Both the position numbers and the translations under genes were made by a program. Below, in pieces: positions 1 through 8,868 of a DNA stretch of 25,433 bases (its first letter is position 1; each line of letters opens with the position of its first letter). The notes below the pieces were generated by a model, which had not been told where the DNA came from, made no database searches, and was given only the letters and a program-made list of their open reading frames with translations. This DNA comes from DATKHR01 sp035510155. Its GTDB lineage: Bacteria > Acidobacteriota > Vicinamibacteria > Vicinamibacterales > CAVVIG01. The stretch lies in assembly GCA_035510155.1 (NCBI GenBank), contig DATKHR010000369.1:1-25433 (forward strand), in the 5' to 3' direction.

Positions 1-63
1 GATGCCTTGCAGCCGGCGTTCCGTCAGATCGGGCAGTCGATCCGGCTCACGGACGTTCGTTAG
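1..63 (+). CDS. Possible C-terminal end of an unidentified protein (partial)
   Basis: The plus strand is open from the window edge to a TAG at 61-63 and would encode the last 20 residues of a protein ending in LTDVR. Third codon positions are mostly G or C, as in the neighbours, and the reading would be convergent with pstB. The minus strand is also open here from a GTG near position 66, so the direction is not settled. No family can be recognised from so few residues. Confidence 0.22.
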   Translation, partial: DALQPAFRQIGQSIRLTDVR

Positions 64-90
64 CACGCGGCCGGTAAGACCCCACGAACA

Positions 91-876
<786 letters not shown>

Positions 877-896
877 CTGATCCTTGGTCCTTCGCG

Positions 897-1886
897 CTAC
901 TGATGGTTCCGGCCCGACGACAGCCACTGCCCCGTCAGATTCGCGCCGAGCACGAGGAGCACGAGAACCAGAGCAGCGCCCCAGGCCAGCTCGACCTGGT
1001 TCTGAAACGGCATGCCGGCGAAGTTGTAAATGAGCACGGCGAGCGACGCGGTTGGCTGCCACAGGTTCATGTGGCCGCGCGACCACAGCCAGTAGTTGCT
1101 GAAGAGCGCGGTGAACAGGAGCGGCGCGGTTTCTCCGGCCGCGCGTGCGACAGCGAGCATGATGCCGGTCAGGATGCCGGGAACCGCGGTCGGCAGCAGC
1201 ACCATCCAGACCACCTGCGTTCGCGTGGCGCCCATGCCGATCGCGGCGTCCTTCATGCGAGCCGGCACCATGCGGATCGCGTCTTCCGACGTCAGCACAA
1301 TCGTCGGCAGCATCAGGATGGACAACGCCAGCGCGCCGGCAAACGCCGAATAGCCGCCAGTCACGAGCACGATCGCGCCGTACGCGAAGACGCCCGCCAG
1401 GATCGAAGGAAATCCCGTCAGGACCTTCGCGCAGAACCGAACAGTGCTCGCCAGGGGGCGGCCGCCCTTCTCCTTCCTGGCATCCGCGTCAGCCGCAAGA
1501 TAGATCGCCGTCAGCAGCCCAATCGGCACCGTCGCCGCGACTGCAAGGGCGACAATGAGCAACGTCCCGATGATGGCGTTCCCGAAGCCGCCGCCCTGCT
1601 CGAGCGGCGCGGGCGGAAGCTGGGTGAGCACCTGGACGCTCAAGCGTTGCCCGCCGCGCCAGAGCAACATCCACACGACCGACAGCAGAGGCACGAGCGA
1701 GAAGATCGTCATCCCCGTCACGAGGGCGGTCAACGTGAAGTCCACGAGCGTCCGCGGCCGACGCAGCGATCGCTCGAGCTGAGAGAAATCCACATCGGCG
1801 AATGGGTCGGCTGGGTCGTGGGGGTTGACTGGGGCGGGTCGAACGAGCGCGTCCGGCACGTTGGTCGAACCGCTGCTAATCGGCAT
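897..1886 (-). CDS. pstA: Phosphate ABC transporter permease PstA
   Basis: Inner-membrane permease subunit of the PstSCAB phosphate importer, 329 aa. The first 50 or so residues are hydrophilic and Pro/Asp-rich, which is longer than in many PstA proteins. About six hydrophobic segments follow, the first near residues 50-72. The cytoplasmic EAA-type coupling loop is visible as AIGMGATRTQVVWMVLLP at roughly 213-230, followed by GILTGIMLAVARAAGETAPLL, which is typical of PstA. The ATG start lies inside the 3' end of pstC (11-bp overlap), which suggests translational coupling, and pstB follows after 20 bp. Confidence 0.95.
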   Translation of the reverse strand: MPISSGSTNVPDALVRPAPVNPHDPADPFADVDFSQLERSLRRPRTLVDFTLTALVTGMTIFSLVPLLSVVWMLLWRGGQRLSVQVLTQLPPAPLEQGGGFGNAIIGTLLIVALAVAATVPIGLLTAIYLAADADARKEKGGRPLASTVRFCAKVLTGFPSILAGVFAYGAIVLVTGGYSAFAGALALSILMLPTIVLTSEDAIRMVPARMKDAAIGMGATRTQVVWMVLLPTAVPGILTGIMLAVARAAGETAPLLFTALFSNYWLWSRGHMNLWQPTASLAVLIYNFAGMPFQNQVELAWGAALVLVLLVLGANLTGQWLSSGRNHQ

Positions 1887-2940
1887 GGACGACGCTCGCG
1901 CGCTGGATGATCACGGCGCCGGCCACGTTGACGGCGAGGGTGATGGCCAGCAGGATGAGGGCGGCGTACATCAGGATGCTGACCTGCTTTGCTCCGGCTT
2001 CGGGGAAGTTATTGGCGAGGAGCGCCGCGAGCGTGTTCGCAGGGGAAAACAACGAGAGGCTGATCTGGTTGGCGTTGCCGGCCAGCATCGCCAGCGCCAT
2101 CGTCTCTCCGAGCGCACGCCCGAACGCGAGCACGATGCCGCCGAAAATCCCGCGCGAGGCGGTCGGAACAATGATCGCGAGCACCGTCTCCCACCGCGTG
2201 GCGCCGAGGCCGTAGGCAGCCATGCGGAGCTTGGGCGGAACCGATACGAGCGCGTCGCGGCTGATGGCGGTAATCGTCGGGAGAATCATGATCGAGAGGA
2301 CGAGCACCGCGGGCAGGACGCCGGGACCGCTGAGGTGCGTGGCAAAAAACGGGATCCACCCGAGCTTCAAGTTGACCCAGTCGCACATCGGCCGGATCGT
2401 CGGAATGACCACGAACAGGCCCCACAACCCGTAGACCACGCTCGGAATCGCGGCGAGCAGCTCGATCAGGTTCCGCAGCAGGCGCTCGAGCTGATCGGGC
2501 AGCGCTCCCCACACCGGATGCAGGTGCAGCCCGGCGCGGCGCAACAGGTTGAATGACGCCTGGCTCAGATACTCTTCGCTGAGAAAGATCGCCGCGGCGA
2601 CGCCAAACGCCGTACCGATCACGAGGGCGAGTACCGACGTATACAGCGTCCCCCACACCTCGGCGAGGATGCCGTATCGCTCCGTGTTCGGATCCCACAC
2701 GCGGCCCGAGATGAACGTCGCGCCGTACCGCTGGATCGCGGGCCCGGCTGAGTACGAGATGCGCCAGACGATGTAGCCAACAAGTCCGACGGTGAAGAAG
2801 GCCGACGCGACGCAGATCGCGCGAAAGGTGCGATCGACGACAAGCTGGCGACGGCTCGGAGCTCGAGCGATCTCGCCCGACCGATGGTCGAACAGATCGC
2901 CGGACGTGTTCGAGGTCTCCGCAGAGGGGGCGACGGCCAT
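1876..2940 (-). CDS. pstC: Phosphate ABC transporter permease PstC
   Basis: Second inner-membrane permease of the phosphate importer, 354 aa. A hydrophilic N-terminus of about 37 residues precedes the first membrane helix (near 38-60). The periplasmic stretch containing WDPNTERYGILAEVWGTLYTS is typical of PstC, as are the IPSVVYGLWGLFVV helix and the coupling loop AAYGLGATRWETVLAIIVP, followed by GGIVLAFGRALGETMA. An insertion of about 30 residues (LHLHPVWGALPDQLERL and flanks, near 140-160) makes this loop longer than in short PstC proteins. The gene starts 15 bp after pstS and overlaps pstA by 11 bp, as expected for one transcript in the order S-C-A-B. Confidence 0.95.
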   Translation of the reverse strand: MAVAPSAETSNTSGDLFDHRSGEIARAPSRRQLVVDRTFRAICVASAFFTVGLVGYIVWRISYSAGPAIQRYGATFISGRVWDPNTERYGILAEVWGTLYTSVLALVIGTAFGVAAAIFLSEEYLSQASFNLLRRAGLHLHPVWGALPDQLERLLRNLIELLAAIPSVVYGLWGLFVVIPTIRPMCDWVNLKLGWIPFFATHLSGPGVLPAVLVLSIMILPTITAISRDALVSVPPKLRMAAYGLGATRWETVLAIIVPTASRGIFGGIVLAFGRALGETMALAMLAGNANQISLSLFSPANTLAALLANNFPEAGAKQVSILMYAALILLAITLAVNVAGAVIIQRASVVHAD

Positions 2941-2955
2941 CGGCCTGTCTTTAAC

Positions 2956-4035
2956 TCACGGCGTAGTCAGATTCTGAATGGCCGCGGTCGCTTTGCCGGC
3001 AACGGCGGTCGGCAACGGAATGTAGCCGAGCGTCTCGGCGTCCTTCTGCCCATCGCCGAGCCCGAAGCGCAGGAGATCCTGCATGGCCTGCAGCTTGTGC
3101 TTATCGGGGTAATTCTTGTAGCAAATCAACCAGGTATACGTGACGATGGGGTAGGCGTCGGGCACCTCGGGATCGGGCACCCAGGCGATCATGTCGTCGG
3201 GGAGCGAGGCCGACGCGAGCGCGGCCTGCCCCGTGGCCGTCGTCGCAACGACGAACCGGCCGGCCTTGTTTTCGAGCTCCGCCATCGGCATCTTCTGGCT
3301 TTTGGCGTATCCGTACTCGATATAGCCAATCGACCCCGGCGTCGTCATGATGCTGGCGGTGACGCCCTCGTTGCCTTTCGACTTCGTGCCGGCGGGCCAG
3401 TTGGGCATGGTGTTGGCACCGACCTCTTTGCGGAAGTCGCCGCTGATCGCGCTCAAGTGCTGCGAGAAGACGAACGACGTCCCGCTGCTGTCGGCTCGAA
3501 CGACGACGTTGACGGGAAGGTCGGGAAGCGTGACGCCCGGATTCGTCGTGGCGATGGCGGGATCGTTCCAGCGCTTGACCTTTCCGAGAAAGACGCCGGC
3601 ATACGCCTTACGGGAAAGCTTGATCGCGTCGACTCCTTTGAGGTTGTAGGCGAGGACGATGCTGCCGGCGGTCATGGGAAAGAGCTGCACGCCGCCTGGG
3701 ACCCGGGCCATGTCTTCGGGCTTCATGGCGGCGTCGCTGGCACCGAAGTCGACGGTGTGGTCAATGACGTTCTTGACGCCGCTGCCGCTGCCGACCGACT
3801 GGTAGTCGACGAGGACGTTCTCGTGCGCGGCGGTGTAGGTTTTGAACCACTTGGTGTACAGCGGCGCGGGGAAGCTCGCGCCAGCGCCTTGGAGTTTTAC
3901 CGCCTCGCCACCGGCTCCCCCCGGAGCCGCCGCAGGCGGGCCGCCGCACCCAAAAACCGTCAAAATGGACAGTCCTCCTGCGGAAAGGACCGCGGGGAGG
4001 GGACGGAACACCGGCGACAAGAATCGGATAGGCAT
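2956..4035 (-). CDS. pstS: Phosphate-binding lipoprotein PstS
   Basis: Periplasmic phosphate receptor that delivers phosphate to PstCA, about 359 aa from the chosen ATG at 4035. The start MPIRF gives a signal sequence with a hydrophobic core and a Cys in VFGC near residue 30, so a lipid-anchored protein is likely. Hallmarks of PstS are the mature N-terminal LQGAGASFPAPLYTKWF, the phosphate-binding SVGSGSGVKN, DFGASDAAM, and the later RADSSGTSFVFSQHLS and GSIGYIEYGYA. An upstream in-frame start at 4092 would add 19 residues ahead of the signal peptide and is less likely. No good ribosome site precedes 4035; the leader carries the direct repeat described at 4041-4066. First gene of the pst operon, divergent from ppx. 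Confidence 0.94.
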   Translation of the reverse strand: MPIRFLSPVFRPLPAVLSAGGLSILTVFGCGGPPAAAPGGAGGEAVKLQGAGASFPAPLYTKWFKTYTAAHENVLVDYQSVGSGSGVKNVIDHTVDFGASDAAMKPEDMARVPGGVQLFPMTAGSIVLAYNLKGVDAIKLSRKAYAGVFLGKVKRWNDPAIATTNPGVTLPDLPVNVVVRADSSGTSFVFSQHLSAISGDFRKEVGANTMPNWPAGTKSKGNEGVTASIMTTPGSIGYIEYGYAKSQKMPMAELENKAGRFVVATTATGQAALASASLPDDMIAWVPDPEVPDAYPIVTYTWLICYKNYPDKHKLQAMQDLLRFGLGDGQKDAETLGYIPLPTAVAGKATAAIQNLTTP

Positions 4036-4040
4036 TGCGC

Positions 4041-4066
4041 TTGACCCGGGAATTTGACCCGGAATG
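4041..4066. repeat. 13-bp tandem repeat in the pstS leader
   Basis: Two adjacent copies of TTGACCCGGGAAT and TTGACCCGGAATG lie just upstream of the pstS start, which on the pstS strand reads as two GGGTCAA half-sites 13 bp apart. The position fits a regulator site for the pst operon. It does not match the PhoB box, which has an 11-bp period and CTGTCA half-sites, so the regulator is unknown. If pstS started at 4092 instead, the repeat would be coding. Confidence 0.4.
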
Positions 4067-4164
4067 ATCCTGCACGCAAGGCGCGACGGCACTGAGACGT
4101 CCCGGTGACCGGCGTGTAACGGCGCCTCGGAGGCCCGCCGTGCTCTCGGCCCTGCGAAAGACTC

Positions 4165-4193
4165 TTGGCCCGGCGGCGTTTTTTCGCTATCTT
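4165..4193 (+). promoter_or_regulatory. Candidate promoter of ppx-ppk1
   Basis: TTGGCC at 4165-4170 and TATCTT at 4188-4193 are separated by 17 bp, a good sigma-70-type arrangement in an otherwise GC-rich region. Transcription would begin near 4200. That places the ATG at 4140 upstream of the transcript and favours a GTG start at 4212 or 4224 for ppx. Confidence 0.45.
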
Positions 4194-4223
4194 CAAGACA
4201 CTTCGCCCCTTGTGGCCCTCTTT

Positions 4224-5891
4224 GTGAACCCCTTTCTGAAGGACGACCAGCTCACCTCGCACGCGGCGACCCCGTCGGTGAGCGACGCACAACCAGCGAA
4301 TTCGCCGGGCGCGCCCGCCACTTCCGCCGCGAGCGCCGACAGGTCCGCGTCGACGCCCGAGCTCGTGGCGGTGCTCGACATGGGCGCGAGCGCGATTCGC
4401 CTGGTCATCGCGGAGATCGGTTCAAACCGGTCGATTCGGATGATCGAGGAGGCGTCGCGAGGCGTCCAGCTCGGCCGCGACACGTTCTCATCCGGCGCGA
4501 TTCGGTCGCAGACCATGGACGCCGCGTTGGCCGCGCTCGAAAAGTTTCGCGGCGTGATCGATGGCTACGGCGTGCACCACGTGCGGGCTGTGGCGACCAG
4601 CGCCGTTCGCGAGGCGCGGAACGGCGACATGTTCCTCGACCGTATTCAGGGTCGAACGGGCATTGCGTTCGAAATCATCAATGAAGCCGAGGAAAGCCGT
4701 CTCGTGTTCCTGGCCGTGCGGCGCATGCTGGGCCGCAGCGCCGCGTTGCGAGGCGCCTGGACGCTGCTGACGGAAGTTGGCGGCGGGAGTACGAGCCTGA
4801 CGCTGCTCCGCAAAGGGCAGCCGAACCGCTCAGGGGTGTACGCGCTCGGCGCCGTGCGGCTGAGGCAGCAGCTGAACTTGCGGCCGCTGACGCACGACGT
4901 CCAGCTTTCGCTGCTCAAGCGATCGATCGCGAACGTCATCGACGAGATTCGCCTCGAGATCCCGCTCAGCCGCGTCACGCACATGGTCGTCATGGGCGGG
5001 GACGTTCGTTTCGCGGCATCGCAAATCCTCGAGCGCGAGTCCGGGACTGACGTGCGCGTCGTCACGCGCGAGGGCTTTCTCACTTTTTGCGATTCCATCG
5101 AGCGATTGGACGAAGAGCAGCTCGTCGATCGCTTTCGCCTTCCGACGGTCGAAGCCGAGACGCTCGTGCCATCGCTGCTCGTGTACCGGACACTCTTATC
5201 GGAAACGACGGCCCGCCGGATCGTCGTGTCCGACGCCTCGCTCCGGACCGGCGTCCTCATCGACCTCGCCGCGCCTGGCGGCCGGCTGAGCGCCGGCGAT
5301 TTCGAGGCCCAGGTGCTCGCCAGCGCCGAGGCGGTAGGACACCGCTACCGCTTCGACCGCGCGCACGGCCGTCACGTCGCCGCGCTCGCGACACGGCTGT
5401 TCGACGAGAGCCGCGAAGACCACGGGCTCGGCGAGCGCGAGCGGCTGCTCCTGCAAGTCGCGGCGCTGCTTCACGACATCGGCATCTACGTGAGCCTGCG
5501 CGCGCATCACAAGCACTCGCAGTATCTGCTGGCGTCGTTGCAAATCTTCGGTCTGTCGGACGATGAGACGGCAATCGTCTCGAACATCGCGCGGTATCAC
5601 CGGCGCGGAGCGCCGCAGCGGAGCCACCTGCCCTATGCGGCGCTCGATCGGCGCGACCGGCTGATCGTCAACAAGCTCGCGGCGATTCTGCGGCTGGCCA
5701 ACGCGCTCGACGCAGAACACCTCCAGAAGGTCCAGGATCTCCGGCTGATGCGCTCGGCGCCGACATGGGTGCTGGAGGTGACCGGAACCGGAGATTTGAC
5801 GATGGAGCAATTGGCGGCGACGGCGCGCGCCGACTTGTTCACCGAGACATTCGGGCGGGCGGTGATCATCAGGGTGGGGCTGAGCACGTGA
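4224..5891 (+). CDS. ppx: Ppx/GppA exopolyphosphatase family protein with HD domain
   Basis: Probable exopolyphosphatase (or pppGpp phosphohydrolase), cytoplasmic. It would release phosphate from polyphosphate made by the ppk1 product of the next gene. After a Ser/Ala-rich tail comes the actin-fold ATPase domain with AVLDMGASAIRLVIAEI, then ATSAVREARN, the EAEESRLVFLAVR segment and the phosphate-binding loop EVGGGSTSL, all standard Ppx/GppA signatures. From about residue 370 onward there is an HD domain with HDIGIYVS (H417-D418) and a further YHRRG motif, as in long Ppx proteins. The start is uncertain: the frame is open from an ATG at 4140, but the promoter at 4165-4193 favours GTG 4212 or 4224, neither with a clear ribosome site. 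It overlaps ppk1 by 4 bp (GTGA), so translation is probably coupled. GppA activity cannot be excluded from sequence. Confidence 0.9.
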   Translation: MNPFLKDDQLTSHAATPSVSDAQPANSPGAPATSAASADRSASTPELVAVLDMGASAIRLVIAEIGSNRSIRMIEEASRGVQLGRDTFSSGAIRSQTMDAALAALEKFRGVIDGYGVHHVRAVATSAVREARNGDMFLDRIQGRTGIAFEIINEAEESRLVFLAVRRMLGRSAALRGAWTLLTEVGGGSTSLTLLRKGQPNRSGVYALGAVRLRQQLNLRPLTHDVQLSLLKRSIANVIDEIRLEIPLSRVTHMVVMGGDVRFAASQILERESGTDVRVVTREGFLTFCDSIERLDEEQLVDRFRLPTVEAETLVPSLLVYRTLLSETTARRIVVSDASLRTGVLIDLAAPGGRLSAGDFEAQVLASAEAVGHRYRFDRAHGRHVAALATRLFDESREDHGLGERERLLLQVAALLHDIGIYVSLRAHHKHSQYLLASLQIFGLSDDETAIVSNIARYHRRGAPQRSHLPYAALDRRDRLIVNKLAAILRLANALDAEHLQKVQDLRLMRSAPTWVLEVTGTGDLTMEQLAATARADLFTETFGRAVIIRVGLST

Positions 5892-8023
5892 GCGATTTCA
5901 TTAACCGCGAGCTGTCGTGGCTCGCGTTCAACGAGCGCGTGCTCGAGGAGGCGCGCGATCGGGATACGCCGCTCCTCGAGCGCGTCAAGTTCGTCACCAT
6001 CGTCGCGTCGAACCTCGACGAGTTCTTCATGGTCCGCGTGGCAGGGCTGCACCATGCGGTCGCGGACGGGGACGAGTCACCGGACCTCTCGGGGCTGACA
6101 CCATCCCAGCAGCTGACGGCCGTCGCTCGGCGGGCCCACGCGATGGTGGCATCGCTCTACCGGCTGACGACGGAGGATCTGCTGCCGGCATTGGAGAAGG
6201 AAGGCGTCAGAATCGTTGCGTGGAAGGACCTCGGGCGCAACCACCAGGCGGCGCTCGGGACGTTGTTCCGGGAGCAGGTGTTCCCCGTCTTGACGCCACT
6301 CGCCATCGACATGTCGCGTCCGTTTCCGCTGTTGTCTTCGCTCAGCCTGAACCTGGCGTTGCGTCTCGGTCCGACGCCGGGAGCAACGGAGCGCCGGCTG
6401 GCGATCGTTCAAGTGCCACAGCAGGGGCTCACCCGTTTGATTCCGATCGCGGAGCCGGGCGGATTCACCCCTGGGGGGTTCAGCTTCGTCTTGCTCGACG
6501 AGATCATCTCGGCACACGTCGCGGGCCTGTTCCCTGGCCAGCCGATCCTCGAGTCCGCCGTCATCCGACTCTCTCGCGATGCGGAGCTGGAGTTCGACGA
6601 TGAAGGCGGGCGGACGCAGCTCGAGCTGGTGGAGCGAGAAATCCGGCGGCGGCGGCGGAGCGGGGTCGTGCGGCTCGAGGTCGGCGCGGAGGCGTCGGAA
6701 GAGCTCGTCAAGCTGCTGCGAGAGCAGGTGGGCATCAGCGAGACGGACGTGTACGTCGTGCCCGGGCCGCTGGACCTGCGAGTGCTCATGGGCTTGACGG
6801 AGCTGCCCGGTCTCGATCGATTGCGAGATCCACCGCAACAACCGGTCGACGTGCTCGCGGACGTGCAGCACACTGATCTGTTCTCGGTGCTGGAGGAGCG
6901 CGATCTGCTGCTGCAGCACCCTTACGAGGCCTACGACCCAGTGATGGCGCTCCTGGCGCAGGCGGCGGACGATCCGGACGTCCTGGCCATCAAGCAGACG
7001 CTGTATCGCACGAGCACACGATCGCCGCTGATCGCGAGCCTCCAGCGCGCCGCCGAGCAGAACAAGCAGGTGACCGTGCTCGTCGAGCTCACCGCGCGGT
7101 TCGACGAGGAGCGCAACATTCATTGGGCGCGCGCGCTGGAGGAGGCCGGCGCCCACGTGATCTACGGAGTGCATGGCTACAAGACCCACGCGAAGATCTG
7201 TTTGATCGTGCAGCGCACGCGTCACGGCTTGAAGCGATTCGTGCACCTCGGAACGGGCAACTACAACGAGCGGACGGCGCGCGTCTACACGGACTTCGGG
7301 CTCTTGACGACGTCCGAGGCGATTGCCGAAGATGCGACGGCGTTTTTCAGCGCGTTGACCGGCTACTCGGACCCGCCGCGGCTGAAGAAGCTCGTCATGG
7401 CCCCCACCGAGCTGCGGCGCCGGTTTCTCAAGCTGATCAATCGGGAGCGCCGGCGGGCAGAGTCGGGTCAGCAGGCGGAGATCGTCGCAAAGATGAACTC
7501 GCTCATCGATGCGGAAATCATCACCGCGTTGTATGCGGCGTCCCAGGCCGGCGTGAAAGTGAGGCTGAACGTCCGCGGAATCTGCGCGCTACGGCCGGGC
7601 CTCCCGACCCTCAGTGCCAACATCGAGGTGGTGTCGATTGTCGACCGGTATCTCGAGCATTCGCGCACTTATTACTTCCTCAATGGGGGGGAGGAGGAAG
7701 TGTACCTGGCGAGCGCAGACTGGATGACGCGCAATCTCGACAAGCGGATTGAGCTGATGTTTCCGGTAGAGAGCGCCGAGCACAAAGCGAAGGTGTTGTA
7801 CACGTTGCGGGCGATGTTTCGCGACAACGTGAAATCGCGGTGGCTGGCGGCGGACGGCGAGTATCGGCGACGGCCGCTGGCGCCAGGCGAGGCGCCGTTT
7901 CGCGTCCAGGCGCATTTGCAGGAGGAGGCACGCCGGCTGGCGGCCTTGGCGAGGGACCGAGCAGGGGTGTCGTTCAGGCCGAACCGCGACAGCCAGGCCG
8001 AGCGACACAAGGAAGCCGTGTGA
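5888..8023 (+). CDS. ppk1: Polyphosphate kinase 1
   Basis: Makes inorganic polyphosphate from ATP reversibly through a phosphohistidine intermediate. The protein is 711 aa, the normal PPK1 length. It opens with FINRELSWLAFNERVLEEA and contains ASNLDEFFMVRVAGL in the N-terminal domain, followed by the ATP-binding head domain. The catalytic half has KQTLYRTS, then YKTHAKICL with His434, the expected phosphorylated histidine (E. coli His435), then HLGTGNYNE, and DRYLEHSRTYYF with His591 (E. coli His592). I chose the GTG at 5888 because it overlaps the ppx stop as GTGA and gives the conserved PPK1 N-terminus; the frame is open further upstream, but only as a shadow of ppx. It ends 3 bp from the convergent vapC stop, with no visible terminator between them. 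Confidence 0.97.
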   Translation: MSDFINRELSWLAFNERVLEEARDRDTPLLERVKFVTIVASNLDEFFMVRVAGLHHAVADGDESPDLSGLTPSQQLTAVARRAHAMVASLYRLTTEDLLPALEKEGVRIVAWKDLGRNHQAALGTLFREQVFPVLTPLAIDMSRPFPLLSSLSLNLALRLGPTPGATERRLAIVQVPQQGLTRLIPIAEPGGFTPGGFSFVLLDEIISAHVAGLFPGQPILESAVIRLSRDAELEFDDEGGRTQLELVEREIRRRRRSGVVRLEVGAEASEELVKLLREQVGISETDVYVVPGPLDLRVLMGLTELPGLDRLRDPPQQPVDVLADVQHTDLFSVLEERDLLLQHPYEAYDPVMALLAQAADDPDVLAIKQTLYRTSTRSPLIASLQRAAEQNKQVTVLVELTARFDEERNIHWARALEEAGAHVIYGVHGYKTHAKICLIVQRTRHGLKRFVHLGTGNYNERTARVYTDFGLLTTSEAIAEDATAFFSALTGYSDPPRLKKLVMAPTELRRRFLKLINRERRRAESGQQAEIVAKMNSLIDAEIITALYAASQAGVKVRLNVRGICALRPGLPTLSANIEVVSIVDRYLEHSRTYYFLNGGEEEVYLASADWMTRNLDKRIELMFPVESAEHKAKVLYTLRAMFRDNVKSRWLAADGEYRRRPLAPGEAPFRVQAHLQEEARRLAALARDRAGVSFRPNRDSQAERHKEAV

Positions 8024-8026
8024 GGC

Positions 8027-8413
8027 TCACCAGATAACGGCTACGCCGTACTTCCGGAAGATCCGGTCCGCAGAGACCATCGTTAGGTCGTCTTCGAGGG
8101 CTTGTGCGGCCAGGAGTCGATCGAACGGATCTCGATGCCGGAACGGGAGATCAGCGACGCGAACAACGTGGTTGAGCTGGATGTCGAGGAGCGAGAATCC
8201 GTTAAGACGGAGCTGCTCGGGAATGAACTGGTCCAGGCTCCTAGCCAGCCGGAGCTTGCGGAGACTGAGTTTGACCGCCAGCTCCCAGCAGCTGGCGATG
8301 CTGAGTAGAACGTCGTTGTCAGGATGCGCCAGTGCGGTTCTCGCCCGACTTCCCATGGCAGGGGTCCCTTCGACCCACCAAAGAAAGGCGTGAGTGTCCA
8401 GGAGGAGTTTCAC
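8027..8413 (-). CDS. vapC: PIN-domain toxin of a VapBC-type system
   Basis: Predicted Mg2+-dependent ribonuclease toxin, 128 aa, a typical VapC size. Acidic residues of the PIN fold are visible: KLLLDTHAFLWW supplies the first Asp, SCWELAVKLSLRKL carries the conserved Glu, and HRDPFDRLLAAQA plus VSADRIF carry the later Asp residues. The frame extends about 18 residues upstream, but I chose the GTG at 8413 because it overlaps the antitoxin stop as GTGA and begins exactly at the conserved first strand of the fold. The RNA target cannot be told from sequence. The pair occupies a gap between ppk1 and the lipid cassette, a common kind of insertion site for mobile toxin-antitoxin genes. Confidence 0.9.
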   Translation of the reverse strand: MKLLLDTHAFLWWVEGTPAMGSRARTALAHPDNDVLLSIASCWELAVKLSLRKLRLARSLDQFIPEQLRLNGFSLLDIQLNHVVRVADLPFRHRDPFDRLLAAQALEDDLTMVSADRIFRKYGVAVIW

Positions 8414-8652
8414 TTGGTGTAGGCACGGAAATCGGAAGGAATCACATCGAAGTCTGAAGCAATCCACACCTGGCCCTTCGCGGATCCCGGCTTGCGTGAC
8501 CCGCGGGTCCGCGCGAGGGGCACCAGTCGAGCGACAGGCTTGTGATCCCGCGCAATCAGGATCTCGTGACCGTTGGCAGCCTTATTCACAAGCGCAGAAA
8601 GTCGGGCTTTCGCTTCGGCGATGTTGACGTAGTGTTCCGTGCGGCGTGGCAT
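8410..8652 (-). CDS. Phd/YefM-family antitoxin
   Basis: Predicted antitoxin of 80 aa that binds and neutralises the PIN toxin encoded next and represses its own promoter through an N-terminal DNA-binding fold. The family core NIAEAKARLSALVNKAANG followed by EILIARDHKPVARLVPL is clear and matches Phd/YefM (prevent-host-death) antitoxins. The C-terminal tail after residue 48 is basic, then mixed, and is the likely toxin-binding part. Start is the ATG at 8652; no ribosome site precedes it and the -10 element ends only 8 nt upstream, so the mRNA is probably leaderless or nearly so. The stop overlaps the toxin start by 4 bp. Confidence 0.88.
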   Translation of the reverse strand: MPRRTEHYVNIAEAKARLSALVNKAANGHEILIARDHKPVARLVPLARTRGSRKPGSAKGQVWIASDFDVIPSDFRAYTK

Positions 8653-8655
8653 ATT

Positions 8656-8690
8656 TGGTCATTTTAGATGACCATCTTGAGGCTGGTCAA
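8656..8690 (-). promoter_or_regulatory. Toxin-antitoxin promoter overlapped by a palindromic operator
   Basis: On the minus strand TTGACC (8690-8685) and TAAAAT (8666-8661) are 18 bp apart, a near-consensus promoter. The -10 lies inside a perfect inverted repeat, TGGTCAT-TTTAG-ATGACCA, at 8656-8674. A further TGGTCA occurs at 8684-8689 over the -35. This is the expected layout for autorepression by the antitoxin or the toxin-antitoxin complex. Confidence 0.7.
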
Positions 8691-8841
8691 CGGTCGGTCT
8701 GGCAGTTTGTGCAAAAGGTCAGCCCTTCGCGCGCGTGCCTCGCGTTGTGCGCAGCTGCCACAAGAGTGCCACGCCGACGATCAGGCAAAGCGGCGCCGTC
8801 CAGGCACCCGGAAAAATCACGGCGCCCACACCTCGATCGCG

Positions 8842-8858
8842 CGATGCCACGGGCATCG
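8842..8858 (-). terminator. Hairpin after the methyltransferase gene
   Basis: CGATGCC and GGCATCG form a perfect 7-bp stem with a 3-nt loop, about 10 bp beyond the stop of the PEMT-like gene. There is no T-run after it on the minus strand, so it is a weak or factor-assisted terminator at best. The rest of the 216-bp space between this gene and the antitoxin gene shows nothing else convincing apart from the toxin-antitoxin promoter. Confidence 0.35.
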
Positions 8859-8868
8859 AACGAAGAGC

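Noticed and set aside
2884..4044. Plus-strand 386-aa frame opposite pstS
   Set aside because: pstS is unmistakable on the minus strand; the plus frame is its antisense shadow.
4041..4066. Classical PhoB box in front of pstS
   Set aside because: The repeats have GGGTCAA half-sites with 13-bp period, not CTGTCA with 11-bp period; kept only as an unassigned direct repeat.
3960..4292. Open minus-strand frame of 110 aa over the pstS leader and ppx start
   Set aside because: Arg-rich composition with no family signal, running through the divergent promoter space and into pstS in another frame; a shadow of high GC.
6077..7246. Long minus-strand frame (389 aa) inside ppk1
   Set aside because: ppk1 has all catalytic motifs in the plus frame. 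The antisense frame is Arg/His/Gln-rich and matches nothing; long antisense frames are expected at this GC content.
8653..8868. Extra small gene between the antitoxin and methyltransferase genes
   Set aside because: Frames here are short, basic and low-complexity with no ribosome site; only the promoter/operator and one hairpin can be supported.
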